From: Fistulifera solaris
Lineage: Eukaryota > Bacillariophyta > Bacillariophyceae > Naviculales > Stauroneidaceae
Assembly (NCBI GenBank): GCA_030295235.1
Contig: AP026123.1
Coordinates: forward strand, 930,001 to 994,000
DNA length: 64,000 nucleotides
Direction of reading: 5' to 3'
Shown here: positions 44,102-55,157 of the stretch, piece after piece
How the letters are laid out: each line of letters opens with the position of its first letter
Numbering within the stretch: position 1 is the first letter of the stretch
Position numbers and translations under genes: made by a program
The notes under the pieces: model-generated
Databases searched by the model: none
Seen by the model: only the letters and a program-made list of their open reading frames with translations
Told to the model about the DNA's origin: nothing

Positions 44102-45465
44102 ATGTATCGTTTCGTCTGCATTGCCCTCTTCTTGATGCCTACGGCGGCGACGTTCATGCCGCAATTCCCAGTTTCTGATACGTCATCTCGTTCTAGTAAA
44201 ACCTACGCTTTATCAAGTGACGTACAAAAGTGGTTGAGAAACGATAAAAAGGCAGCTGCATGGGACCCAGTGAAACTATGGGATGAGATGGTTTCAGCAC
44301 CCGTTCGTCGTCACGTGGAATACGGAACTCCTACCATTAGCTTGGGACGACAGCAAAACACCCGCTCGAACCCTTTTGACGACCTTGTTTCGTTCATGAA
44401 AGACAATATAAAAGAAGCAAACACCGCCTTTCGCCAGTTCATGAATGACGTCACATCACAAGTGAATGCCAAGTCGCCGCAAGCGCTCGCACAGCAGGGC
44501 GATTGGGGTGCCTTTGTGGACGAGGAAGGAACGGGTCGTATTTACTACTTTAATGTCGTGACAGGAGAGAGTCGGTGGAATCCTCCGACGGCAGATTTTC
44601 CCATGGTGAATGAACCTCCTCGACTGCTCGTTTCCGAAGGATACTGGGCGGCCTACATGGATGAGAAAAAGAAGTCAGTCTATTACTTTAACCGAAAAAC
44701 AGGCCAGACGACTTGGAATCGACCGTATCCCTCCTTTCCGCGGGTTTCGGTGAATAGTATTGCTCAGACGGCCCAGAGACCGTTGGCTGTCCGTGGAGAT
44801 TGGTCGGCCTATTTGGATGACAAGAACAACGTCTACTATTTCAACGACGTTACAGGAGAGAGCACATGGCAACCTCCGGCGGGCTTCCCTAACGTGCAAG
44901 CTGAAAACTTTGTTTCCGCATTTCGAAATTGGCTCGGCGTGGAAAAATGGACGCACCGAAGTGGCTGGAAGATGTCTTGGAGAAAATCCCCTTTACCCCG
45001 GTTTCAGCGAATCAAGAGAAAGACATGGAATGGTTGACGGAGTTGACATCAAGAATTGACCAACAGTTCGAGAAAGCGACAAGCAGTATTCGGGAATCAT
45101 GGAGCTTTCTTGATTACTTTGGCCGCTCTAAAACATTTTCGGCCAACGAATTTCCCATTGCGGCTATTGTGATCGACTACATGGATGAGCTTCTTGCTTC
45201 GGCACGGAACTATTTTCCTTTCCCAGATGCGTCTCGGAATATTCGGCAATATACCGCCATGCAAGCGCCAACCATTCACCCCGACCTGGAACATCTAACC
45301 CGATGGAAGCGCAATAGCGACGGTACCATCACAGGATCCGTACGCCATTCCACCAAGCATCCAGTCGGCACTGTGATAACGACAAGTCCAGCTGAGCGAG
45401 GAAGCGCTGTTGCCCAACAAAAGGTGATTCGTACACTGTCAGGAACCCGGTATTATCTCCTGTAA
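44102..45465 (+). CDS. Plastid-type protein with three WW domains (one frameshift)
   Basis: About 454 residues. A signal peptide (MYRFVCIALFLMPTAATF) ends at an ASAF-like A-A-T-F, followed by MPQF and a Ser-rich segment. Three WW domains: 133-163 (GDWGAFVDEEGTGRIYYFN...GESRWNPPT), about 180-210 (GYWAAYMDEKKK...YYFN...TTWNRPY) and about 228-258 (GDWSAYLDDKN...YYFN...STWQPPA). The C-terminal 190 residues carry no known domain but keep a charged helical pattern. The frame breaks at the A5 run 44943-44947; one more A restores GVEKMDAPKWLEDVLEKI. The first WW is almost the same as that of the divergent neighbour and of the WW-PTC7 gene at 57442, so the three form one family. No catalytic residues visible. 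Confidence 0.78.
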
Positions 45466-45668
45466 GAGGAAACGTTCTTTTGATAGTCGATCTTTGACTT
45501 TCCTTCCATATCCGACTCCATATGATGTGGTGATGATTAATGTTCTACGAGAGAAAAAGCACCCACGAACAAGGTATTGTAACAACACTGAATCAAATCA
45601 TGTAACATTTATTGACGTACAGCCACTCATCTTTCGACTAGATATAAACACGTTTGGACCGAGGTTTC

Positions 45669-46413
45669 TCATGCACTTGCTCCGTTCTTGAGCAAATCCA
45701 ACTTTCTGTAGACTTCATCGATCTTGGTCCCTTGTGGCATGGTGATTTCTTCGTCAATGATGATTTGTAAGACACTTGCAGTCGTATCATAAAACTTTTC
45801 GTTTTCAGCGCGCCGGTTGCCCATCACAGCGCCTTCGAGGGTGAGACCTCCGAAGAGGCCCTTTGTGAAGGCGATGCTAACAGTTCCTCCTACGCCCTTG
45901 GTGCTACAATTGATGCCGCCATTATAAGACCTGCCCCACTTAATAATCGATATCTCAGCTTGGGCACCGATCTTCAGACTGTTGTTTACGGCGAGAGCCT
46001 CCAATGTTTCTTGGTCCATAATAAAAATCATACTCTCTTTCATGGATCCACCAATTGCGAAGCCCCAGCCTGTATGAGAACCGCAGGAAAAGGGTTAGTC
46101 TTTCATGTCAAACTGGGATATCCCCTTACAAGCTCTGGAAATAAAGGGCTCGGCTTACCAACTGCTGTTAAACCAATAGCGCAAGGAACTGACCACGAAC
46201 CGTCACGCCTTTTTGCCATGAAGATGCCGGTTCCCAATTTTCCTGTGAACGTGAACCCGGCCTCAATGGAAGATAATAAGATAACCCCCTTGCAGTTCTC
46301 AAAAGATCTCTGGGAACGCCTCTCGTCTTGGGGTCCAGTGCTCGATCTAGAACATTATTTGCTCGCCAGATCATGCCTGACATGGTTAAGCGACTAGGCG
46401 GTTTCTCGGGCAT
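45669..46413 (-). CDS. SYLF (Ysc84-type) lipid-binding protein, copy 1 (one frameshift)
   Basis: First of three tandem SYLF genes. Exons 46413-46159 and 46069-45669; the 89-nt intron (GTAAGC...TACAG) lies right before the conserved WGFAIGG. SYLF domains, known from yeast Ysc84 and animal SH3YL1, bind phosphoinositides and can affect actin. Visible blocks: KANNVLDRALDP-like start, GFTFTGKLGTGIFM, GSWSVPCAIGLT, MIFIMDQETLEAL, LKIGAQAEIS and FTKGLFGGLTLEGAVM. One base is missing in the A4 run 46301-46304, judged by the intact equivalents in copies 2 and 3. About 218 residues, no SH3 or FYVE partner domain, no targeting peptide. Confidence 0.85.
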
Positions 46414-46847
46414 CGTGTTTGCTCTTTCCTTCAACTAATAACGCGAGAAAGAGAATCCACTTTGTGCTTTGTGCAATCTGGGAACTTTCCTAAATTCTTT
46501 GGGGTTCGCAAAAACATTCTGACATTATGAAGCCCAGTTAAATAACGAGAGTCACCAAGAGCGAAACAGTTATGCACCTGGTACTAAAGTTACAGTCGCA
46601 AGGCGAGTGCATTATTCATCAACTTCAATTCTTTTGTCGATACCACAGCGATCGAACGGTTTATTTAGAACTGAGGTTCTTCGGGTATAGCACCTGTGCT
46701 GCTGCTGCTGCTGCTACTACCGTGTGCTGTCTGCTGTATAACGCCATCTACTCAATCCAGGTAAATATTAACTCGATCGTTTTATAATGAATACACAATC
46801 ACTCGTGATCTTCGTTAATTTGACAAACAAACACAATTTCTGGACGA
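46414..46847. other. Spacer between SYLF copies 1 and 2
   Basis: A (GCT)6 run at 46698-46715 is the only notable sequence. A 71-codon frame across it is explained by the repeat. Confidence 0.5.
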
Positions 46848-47590
46848 CTAGGTTCGCTCGGCGCTTCCTACGTTCTTGAGGAGGTCAAGCTTTCTGTACA
46901 CTTCGTCGATCTTGGTTCCTTGGGGCATCGAGACTTCTTCATCCATAACGATTTGCAAGACACTTGCATTCGTACCATAGAACTTTTCATTGATCGAGCG
47001 TCGAGCGCCAATCACAGCGACTTCAAGAGTGAGCCCCCAAACAAACCCTTCGAGAAGGCAAGACTAACAGTTCCTCCATAACCGGCAGGACTGCAATTCA
47101 AGGCAAGATTGTAGGATCTTCCCCATTTTGCGAGAGTTAGCTCGGCCTGGGCACCGATCTTTAGACCGTTGTTTACAGCGAGTGCTTCCAATGTTTGCTG
47201 GTTCATGATGAAGATCATGCTTTCTTTCAACGAAGCTCCAATGACAAACCCCCGCCTGAGTTTGTAAAAGCAACAGCAGTTAGAATGTACACACATTCAG
47301 CCTTCCTAAGGGCAGCTCGAAATGAAGGACTTACCAGCTGATGTCAAACCGATGGCACTTGGAACCGACCACGAACCGTCCCTTTTCTTCACCATAAATA
47401 TGCCGGTTCCCAACTTTCCTGTAAACGTGAATCCTGCCTCGATCGACGAAAGTAAGATTATTCCTATGCACTTGTCAAAAACGTCTTTGGGAATGCCTCT
47501 CTGCTTTGGATCCAAGGCGCGATCCAGAACTTTATCTGCTCTCCAGATCATGCCAGGCATGGTTGTGCGAGGAGGAGGTTTTTCAGGCAT
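46848..47590 (-). CDS. SYLF (Ysc84-type) lipid-binding protein, copy 2 (two frameshifts)
   Basis: Very similar to copy 1 (MPEKPP start, IWRADKVLDRALDP, GFTFTGKLGTGIFM, GSWSVPSAIGLT, MNQQTLEALAVNNGLKIG). Exons 47590-47335 and 47255-46848; the 79-nt intron is at the same place as in the other copies. Two breaks fall in five-C runs on the + strand (47249-47253 and 47034-47038) and each needs one more base. The restored reading agrees with copy 1 (GGLTLE...). About 221 residues. Copies 1 and 2 are closer to each other than to copy 3, so they are the more recent duplication. Confidence 0.83.
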
Positions 47591-48178
47591 TGTTTCTTTT
47601 CTGTGCAATGAAGTTACCGATGAAACCTTTTGTTTTATGCGCAATTCGATCTGGGCGTGGTTAATATTGAGTTCGCAAGTGCCTCGACCATTGGAGAAAA
47701 AAGAGTCGCTAAGAAGAAAAAAAAAATGCCGCGATGTGAAGCTTGTGCGTTTTGAATTTTGAATTGAACGCTTCTTCTCACTCTAGATTTTATAGTACAG
47801 TCAAGCGCCGGGCGACTACGACATCATTATGGAAACCGACGGAAACTGCATAACATCGGAGTGTTTTCTAAACAATCGTCTTTTCGATCTCCTTCGTAAA
47901 AGCAAGTGCTATCTTCTGAACGTGGGTGTCATTACTGGTTGACGTGCATCTTGAAGCGAACACTCCATCGTTTGCATCATCGGCGCTGACTCTTCTCGGC
48001 AGGTCTAGATAGATCTTCGAAATGTTGTGCTGGTACACTTCTTTCCGGCGATTAGTATGGAAATGAGGAGAACTTTTCACTGCTTAGTAATTTGCTGGAC
48101 AATTAGCCTCGCACCCATAATAAATGCACCTCTTAAAACTTCAAGTTTAGTTCTTGGATGTCTTACTTTTAGACGATA
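47591..48178. other. Spacer between SYLF copies 2 and 3
   Basis: Includes an A-rich run near 47720-47728. An antisense 70-codon frame (47868-48080) has no supporting feature. No gene called. Confidence 0.45.
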
Positions 48179-48929
48179 TTATCCTTCTCTATGCTCATCA
48201 GCTTTTTTACCTTTTTTGAGCATGTTTAGTTTTGTGTACACGTCGTTTATCTTGCTTTCATCGGGCGAGGCCACTGCACCCGCAATGATTTCGAAACAAC
48301 TTGCGCTGCGCTTGTAGTACTCTTCGTTTACTGCTTTCCTGGTGCGTATTAATGCGCCTTCAATGCTGATTCCTCCAAAGCAACCTTTCGAATAAGCAAT
48401 ACTCATTGTTCTTCCAGCGGCAGACTTACTGAAATTTACTGAACCACTGAAAGATCTACCGAAGTTTGCCAGCGTGAATTCGGCTTGTACGCCAAGCTTA
48501 AGACCAGCATCTTGAGCGAGAGCTTTCAAAGTTCCTTGGTCCATTAGAAAGATAACAATGTCTTTGATAGATCCTCCACCAACAAATCCCCATCCTTGTT
48601 GTCAAGTTCAACAGAGTGAAAAACGCGCGCTTTTCAGCCGTATTTCAAAACCACAATCTCGCAAAAGACGTACCGATCCCCGTTACTTCGACAGCACTTG
48701 GAAGTGACCACGAGCCATCACTTCTTTTCGCAAGAAGAATGCCACTTCCAAAATTAACAGTGACAAGGAATCCGACCTCAATGACAGAAAGAATAAGAAT
48801 TCCTTTGCATTGTTCACAAAGGTCTTGAGGAAGGCCCACACTGTCGGGATCCAAGGCACACCGCAAAATTACATCCGCCTTTGCAATCATGCCTTCCATG
48901 GTTGAACGATCATGCGTTACTTTGGTCAT
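48179..48929 (-). CDS. SYLF (Ysc84-type) lipid-binding protein, copy 3 (intact)
   Basis: Exons 48929-48674 and 48594-48179, a 79-nt intron (GTACGT...ACAAG); 223 residues with no frame problem. It keeps the family blocks (AKADVILRCALDP, VGFLVTVNFGSGILLAK, GSWSLPSAV, WGFVGGGSIKD, LMDQGTLKALAQDAGLKLG, YSKGCFGGISIEGALI) but differs widely from copies 1 and 2 elsewhere. The conserved intron position in all three copies shows that duplication came after intron gain. It is the best template for judging the broken copies. Confidence 0.88.
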
Positions 48930-49755
48930 CGTCGGTCACTTATTTTCATGAGATATAGCCTTGTAGCTCGGCCACTCTTCATGTTTCCGATTTTCTTAGG
49001 TTCTCAAGCTGAAGGTGTTCTCATGACGTTTTCGATCGAAAACGAAAAGCGCATCGCGGAGATAAAACCGGAATAAGTGAATACCTTACCGACCACTCAA
49101 AATTCAGAAAGTCAGCGCCTTGATTAAAGATGACTGCACTTTCACGATTGTGAGTTTGATAACGCCCGGAAAGAATTTTAAGATTCACAACGATCATTAC
49201 GTATAGAGGTATTGCCGTCCCTCAGACCATTGGCGACTGCAGTGTTAATTGCTGAAGGCTAGCCGAAACGACCAAATTCAAACTGAGGAGCTTTGTCTAC
49301 CCTGCAAGAGGCTTATTTGTTCGTTTGTTACTTCTTCACGACCAAATTTGCTCACCAAAAAAAGCTCGCACAACTTTGAACAACGACATGAGTTTTGTAG
49401 ATAGCAAGATTCTCATCCAGCTTTCCATGCTTTCCCAAATGCCGTGGATAGAACGTTGATTTCATAAACAAGGCAAATAGGACCGTCTTGGTCGTCCTCG
49501 CATTGCCGCAAAATAAAACACCACCCAAAATGTCGCTTCGTGACTGAAGTTCAGTCGTGGCGAGATTCGAACAACACTTTGGTTCTACAGTTTTGCAAAA
49601 AGTAATCTACACATAGACCTATATTCCAGCGTCACTGCGACAAATCGTTAACGGATTTTTTGATCGAGTCTCCCTTTGTAACAAGCGCTTGACAGTAAGG
49701 TTAACTCTCTAGAGAGATAGTTATAACACAAAAAATTTACATCGAGATTATATGT
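48930..49755. other. Gene-free 0.8 kb with one dispersed palindrome
   Basis: Nothing coding. The palindrome at 49539-49559 is the only notable element. Confidence 0.5.
49539..49559. repeat. Dispersed palindrome (GACTGAAGTTCAGTC core)
   Basis: The arms CGTGACTGAA and TTCAGTCGTG form a nearly perfect inverted repeat. It is the most symmetrical member of the family also seen at 442, 14755, 15337, 15553 and 15772. Confidence 0.6.
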
Positions 49756-52707
49756 TTACAGTAATTCGGACTTGAAATCTTGGTGTTGAGGGGTGTCTTC
49801 CACCGCTTCTGGCTCACGATGCAGATAGTCTGGAGTAAACGGTTCTTTTCTCCTCAAGAGGTTCGAAACAAGAGGTGCAACCGCAGATAAAACGCTGACC
49901 GAGGACCCTGCCTCACTAAATGATCTCGCCCCATAGCCTCCCGAAGAAACACTCCTGGACGCCGAAAACGAATGAGGGGCTACTGAGTACTGATTTCCAC
50001 TTCCGCTTGTGGCGGACAAACTTTGGTCATCGTTGTAATTGTAAGGCGTTATCAGTCCACTCGTAAAAGGCACTGGCTCGGATTCGTAAGAGTGAACAGA
50101 TCTTGCAGACGGTGTGTGGGTGTACGACTGTCGATGGTCCAGCTTTAACGCAGAAGTAGTCGGTTGCAACGAGGCTCTTAGTTCGGTCTCTTTGGCTGCT
50201 TTCGTCAAAATCTGCCGTTGCTCAGTTGTTAAAAAGTCATTGCGAAATGTCAGCGTCAAAGGTCGGCCGCGTGCCTGAATAGATTTTCGTATGCTATCAA
50301 AAGTCCATTTCCCGACCTCAACCGATACTCCATCAAATGCTACCAAACGCGCCCCGAGCTTTGGACGCGGATTTGATCCAGAGTCATCAAATCCATCGAA
50401 CCCACAAACAAGAACCGCATCAACTGGCGTGGCTATTGGGCACTGGCCCGCAGGTTCACTGGGTTCTCCTTCATCGCTTTTCGAAAACGCAGCAACACGG
50501 CGCAACTCAGCAGCTGTCTTTTCACCGCCCTTTACAACACCAGAAAGATCTGCTGTAATGGCAGCAGTGAGAACACCCTTGCTTTCAGTGGCGGCGGTGG
50601 AACCTTTTGGAACTGAAGACCGATGCGTCTGCTGTAGAAAGTAAGATGATACACCTGTAAATCGTCAGTGGCTGAACCCACAATTGATCCCTCATCGGCT
50701 CTAACTTTGCTACTTCTATCAGCAGCTGTCGTTACAACGTCCACCAGAGGACATTTAAGATTCGACGTTGCTTTCCCGTCTGTTATGTGCGACGGAAAAG
50801 AGGGCGTCGCGCCTAATGATGTTATAAGGTCTTCTTGAAAAAACTGTCATCTTCGTCCCTATCCAGCAACTCGATTGGATGTCGTCGGTTTGGCGATTGA
50901 TTGAGAGAGTGACATGAACTTGACTTCGAAAGGTTGCCCTTCAAGTATGGATTTTCGAAAGGTATATCCGCTTCTCCTTCATCACCTTCACCTTGCAAGG
51001 ATAAATGATCAGCATGATCGAGATCATTTTCTATGTTGCTGTCTTCGGACGACTCGTCGAATAGCGAAAGAAGGTTTTTCTGAAGTGGGCCACTCTGTGG
51101 CGTTTGTTGAGGAACAAGCTGTTGAAGGGAGAAGTCAAAAGTGGTCATCTGCTTGATTTCGGAAGGCTTTTCTGACGCTGTTGCACTCTTCGTGATGGAG
51201 TTGGACGTTAAAAATTGTTCGTGCATTCGAATGGAGGAAAGTATACGCTCCTCCAGTTCATTGATCAACTTTTCCTCCTCTTCAATTTCCGACGGATCGT
51301 CATTCTGGGTTGCGTTCGCGTAGCGGGGAACTTTCTCTCATTTTCATGTGCTTTAGTCGCTTCTATTAGTACTTTCACTTCGCGAACAAGAACAGCCTTT
51401 TCTTTCTTCTTTTGTTTGACTGATTTACGTAATGCGCAGTTCTCTTCCCATAGTTTGCAAAGGTGTTTTTCTGCTTTTGCCATTCTCTTCTCCATTTCGA
51501 CTAGTCGCTCATTTGCGCCATTTAAATCCTCTACTGCGGTGGAAGCCTCTAAAGAAGCCAGGCGATGATTCTCTACCAATTGATCACAAGTATTTTGGAG
51601 CGAAATAAAATGCTCTCCTGGTACATGGGAAAAGTCGATTTCATTTCCGGCATCATCATCGAGTAATGATTGATTTCTTTGGATGGACTCATTTTTGTCG
51701 ACCGCCACTGCCTTTAACAGACTTCCATCTTCCTTCTTTTCTTCGTCTAGGCCTCCCGTAATTTCCACCAAGTCTTTCCCAGTTACACCAGTGCCCCCGT
51801 TGTCGCCGCTCTCATTTTGAATTCCATCGCTTTCTTTGAGGACGCTCCTCCGCAGCTGCCCCGTCAACATTTTCAATGATTCGTCGAGTTGATGAAAACG
51901 CTCTTTCCACATTGCAGCATCTTCCAAGGCACCATCACGATCTTGCTCCACCAGTTTCAAGTCCCGGAGCGCCGCTTCTAACTCTTTCACTCGACTTTGC
52001 AGCGCCGAGTTATGACGCTTTTCCTTGGCCAATGCCGCCTTGCAGACAGACAATCGTTCATGCTGCAAGCCCTCTTTCCATTGCTCCGCCAAATCTGATG
52101 ATCGAGCTTCCAAAATAACCTTTCTTCCTCCCTCCCAACATATCGAGAATCGATTGGGGTCATTTTCCTCCGACTCAATCCAAGACCCTTCTAAATCAAG
52201 GCAACCCCGCGGCTCGGTATCGGTGGGGGCCAAAAAGTAATACAAAACAGTTCCCGGTTGTAGCACAAAAAATCTCCGTTTGAAAGCAGGAATATTCGTC
52301 CCTCGTTTCTGCAAATAACCAAAGAGCGGAGCATTCTGCTGTCGCGCCATTGTGACGGCACTTTGCGCCGTAGGCGGTGTCTGCCCAGGAGGTGGTGTAA
52401 CGATAGAGCTATCCGGTGTTTCCATAGCGCGTCGTGAACGTATTCTGCTTGCTTTTCGTGAGTCAGTACTGTCGATGGATTGCAGAGATGTCGAAGAAAA
52501 GGACGCAGCAATGTGCGGTCGATTCGTTGAATTTGCATCTAAATGCAGCCCCGATACTTTCTGCGAATCAGGCACTCTTCGATAAATTGAATTGTTGTTT
52601 GGAGTTTCCCACGATGAGGGAGGTGCGTATCGTATTATCGAAGATGGTGTTTCTGTTGATTGTCGCTGTCTTTGTGTATTTCGGGTTGAGGACGAAGAAT
52701 GCGACAT
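49756..52707 (-). CDS. PH-domain coiled-coil protein with PDZ-like C-terminal region (three frameshifts)
   Basis: One gene of about 984 residues. The N-terminal 125 residues are Ser/Thr/Pro-rich. A PH domain at about 129-225 has GYLQKRG, AFKRRFFVL, LYYFL and the closing Trp in EQWKEGL; it binds phosphoinositides. Long coiled coils follow (KRHNSALQSRVKELEAAL; ERLVEMEKRMAKAEKHL), then an acidic Ser-rich linker. Near the C terminus are YHLTFYSRRIGLQFQKV and a repeat-like GARLVAFDGVSV...LTLTFRND, suggestive of PDZ-like strands. Breaks at the G4 run 51325-51328, the A6 run 50838-50843 and the C3 run 50576-50578 each need one more base and join four open frames. A membrane-linked scaffold is likely; partners unknown. 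No intron seen. Confidence 0.72.
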
Positions 52708-53349
52708 GATCGTTCTTCTTCAAAAAAGAACAATGCCGAGCCTTTCTGAACACGAGACCGTCGACTGCGATTTAAAAGGCTCTTTTATTGAAACGTGTCG
52801 CTTGCGCGTTAATTTTAAGATAAAAGACCGCAAATGGTGCAAAGATCAACACCTTGTTGCATTACCTGGTATTTATTGTGTTGTTGCGTTCAAAGTCGTC
52901 TGCATTTTTGTTGCGCGCGCAAGCCGACCACGTTCTGTTTTGAAGCAAGACTTCGTGTCGCACCAATGTTGACTGTCTCGTAAACTGTAGCTTACTTTTT
53001 CTAAGACTCAAATACGGAGTAATGTTCAATCACGGACGTACTCCGTTCTCGTCCGATCTGATCGGGAGATTGACAGACAGTGTTGCTACAGACGATGCGA
53101 TCTCAATGGAGGGAGAATGCGGAGCAAAAAATCGACGTGCGGCTGGGAAGACAGCAACGCTTCGGCTTTCCATTGCACTCCAGTTTAATCCATCCAAAGT
53201 CGATATTATTCACAAACAAAGCTTAAAGTGATTCTTCGTCGGATAGATTGCGTACTTGTCGAGGAACTCGGATCGGAATTAGCAGAGACGTCGACGTATC
53301 GCTCATCAACTGGACCAAATTACTTCGCAAGCAACAGATTACGTGATAA
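52708..53349. other. Intergenic region between divergent genes
   Basis: Promoter space between the PH-domain gene and eRF3. Short frames (52592-52972 and 53022-53231) overlap the antisense PH gene start or lack any feature. I do not call them. Confidence 0.45.
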
Positions 53350-55053
53350 ATGAACCCCCAAGCATCTGAATGGAAACCATCTGCTGCAGCAGCTCCCTGG
53401 ACTCCAGGAGGCGGAGTAGCAGTGTCCGCACCAGCGCCTGCACCGGAATCGAACGAAGACGAGATTGATGAAAACGATCCCCTCTGGCAAGCCGTGCTGA
53501 AAATCAGTGAAGGTGACCGAGAGAAGGCCCTCAAACTCATCAACAATCCCGACGAGCTTGCTGCGTATCCCGAAATCCAAAAGATCTTGGAGGAGACTGG
53601 CGGAGATGCCGCCGAAGATGAAGAACTTGTTCAAGACGTGGAGGAGAAGGCCAAGATTGAAGACTCGATGGAAGATGAGGCTGAATCAGAAGCACCCGCG
53701 AAGCCTGTCAAAGAAGGTGACCCTCGCGAGCACTTGAACTTGGTTTTCATTGGGCACGTCGATGCTGGAAAATCCACCTTATCGGGAAATATCCTCTATT
53801 TGACGGATAATGTGGACAAGCGCACGATCGAACGTTACGAACGCGAAGCCAAAGCTCTCAACCGAGATTCATGGTTTCTGGCGTTTATCATGGATACTGA
53901 CGAGGGCGAGCGAGCAAAAGGTAAAACAGTTGAAGTCGGAAAAGCGCGCTTCGAAACCGAAAACAAGCGTTACACCATCATGGATGCACCTGGACACAAG
54001 AACCATGTGCCTAACATGATTCAAGGAGCCAGTCAAGCCGACATAGGTATTTTGGTCATTTCGGCTCGAAAGGGTGAATTTGAAACAGGATTTGATAGGG
54101 GTGGACAGACACGTGAGCATGCGTTGCTGGCAAAGACACTAGGCGTTGACTACCTCATCGTAGCTGTGAACAAAATGGACGAACCCACTGTGAAGTGGAG
54201 CAAAGAACGCTTTGAGGAATGTATCAGTAAAATCCGACCTTACTTGAAATCGTGCGGGTTTACGATCAAAACGCAGGTCAAATTTATTCCCATTTCCGGT
54301 TTAGGAGGAGCGAACGTCAAAGACGAAGTTCCGGAATCTGAATGCAGTTGGTGGAGAGAGTCTTACACTACTGGTCAGAACAACACCGACCAGCCGACTC
54401 TGTTCAAGCTACTCGATTCGCTAGTCATTCCCGGTAGAGATGCTACTGCTCCAGTTCGCATTCCCGTGTTGGATCGTTACAGTGAGCGCGGAACCATAGC
54501 AATGGGCAAAGTCGAGAGTGGCACTTTACGACCTGGTTCAAAGGTGACCGTTATGCCGACTGGGCAAACATACAAAGTGGATGAAGTTTGGGTCAACGAC
54601 GATGAATCGATAGCAGCAGCTCGTCCCGGTGAGAGTGTCCTTGTCAAGTTGAATGGTGCTCGACTAGAAGATATTCGAAAAGGTTACGTTCTATGTTCTG
54701 ATCCTCCTTGTCGAGCTGTTGACAAAATTATTTGCCAGGTTGCCATTATGGATATGCCTGACAATACAAAGATTATGACAGCCGGTTTCCAATGCGTCTT
54801 TCACGCGCACACGTGCGAAGAAGAATGCATTATTACAAGGATTTTCGAAACAACGAATCCGAAGGGTCAGGTCATGAAGGGTGCTCGATTCGCGGGCATT
54901 GGCATGAGGGCTATTGTGATGATCGAATTGAGCCAGAGTACACCACTTGATACCTACGACAACATGCATTTCTTGGGAAGATTCACACTAAGAACCGAGG
55001 GAAAGACTATTGCAATCGGTAAGATTACAAAGCTGCCTCCACCGAGCGCGTAA
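53350..55053 (+). CDS. eRF3: Translation termination factor eRF3 (SUP35/GSPT1)
   Basis: GTPase that partners eRF1 in stop-codon termination. 567 residues, single intact exon. The short N-terminal extension starts MNPQASEWKP, a PAM2-like motif (x-N-P-x-A-x-x-W/F-x-P) for poly(A)-binding protein. It is followed by an acidic region, not a Q/N prion-like domain. G-domain motifs: G1 GHVDAGKST (about 135-143), G3 DAPGH (212-216), G4 NKMD (274-277) and G5-region SGLGG. Domains 2 and 3 have VLDRYSERGTIAMGKVESG, GFQCVFHAHTCEE and a C-terminal GRFTLRTEGKTIAIGKI. The G-domain sequence GERAKGKTVEVGKA and the GRFTLRxEGxTIAxG end favour eRF3 over Hbs1. Convergent with the HEAT gene, 104 bp between stops. 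Confidence 0.93.
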   Translation: MNPQASEWKPSAAAAPWTPGGGVAVSAPAPAPESNEDEIDENDPLWQAVLKISEGDREKALKLINNPDELAAYPEIQKILEETGGDAAEDEELVQDVEEKAKIEDSMEDEAESEAPAKPVKEGDPREHLNLVFIGHVDAGKSTLSGNILYLTDNVDKRTIERYEREAKALNRDSWFLAFIMDTDEGERAKGKTVEVGKARFETENKRYTIMDAPGHKNHVPNMIQGASQADIGILVISARKGEFETGFDRGGQTREHALLAKTLGVDYLIVAVNKMDEPTVKWSKERFEECISKIRPYLKSCGFTIKTQVKFIPISGLGGANVKDEVPESECSWWRESYTTGQNNTDQPTLFKLLDSLVIPGRDATAPVRIPVLDRYSERGTIAMGKVESGTLRPGSKVTVMPTGQTYKVDEVWVNDDESIAAARPGESVLVKLNGARLEDIRKGYVLCSDPPCRAVDKIICQVAIMDMPDNTKIMTAGFQCVFHAHTCEEECIITRIFETTNPKGQVMKGARFAGIGMRAIVMIELSQSTPLDTYDNMHFLGRFTLRTEGKTIAIGKITKLPPPSA

Positions 55054-55157
55054 ATAAAAAATGGATCATGAACCTTTCATTTTTAAGAGTATGATTTACT
55101 CGGTTAATTTGAATTTCAGTAGCCAAAGTCTACACAGGAATGGTTGCAATTCAATAA

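Noticed and set aside
47868-48080. 70-codon frame between SYLF copies 2 and 3
   Set aside because: No domain, no conservation evidence, spacer position.
52592-52972. 126-codon frame upstream of eRF3
   Set aside because: Overlaps the PH-domain gene start on the other strand and has no domain.
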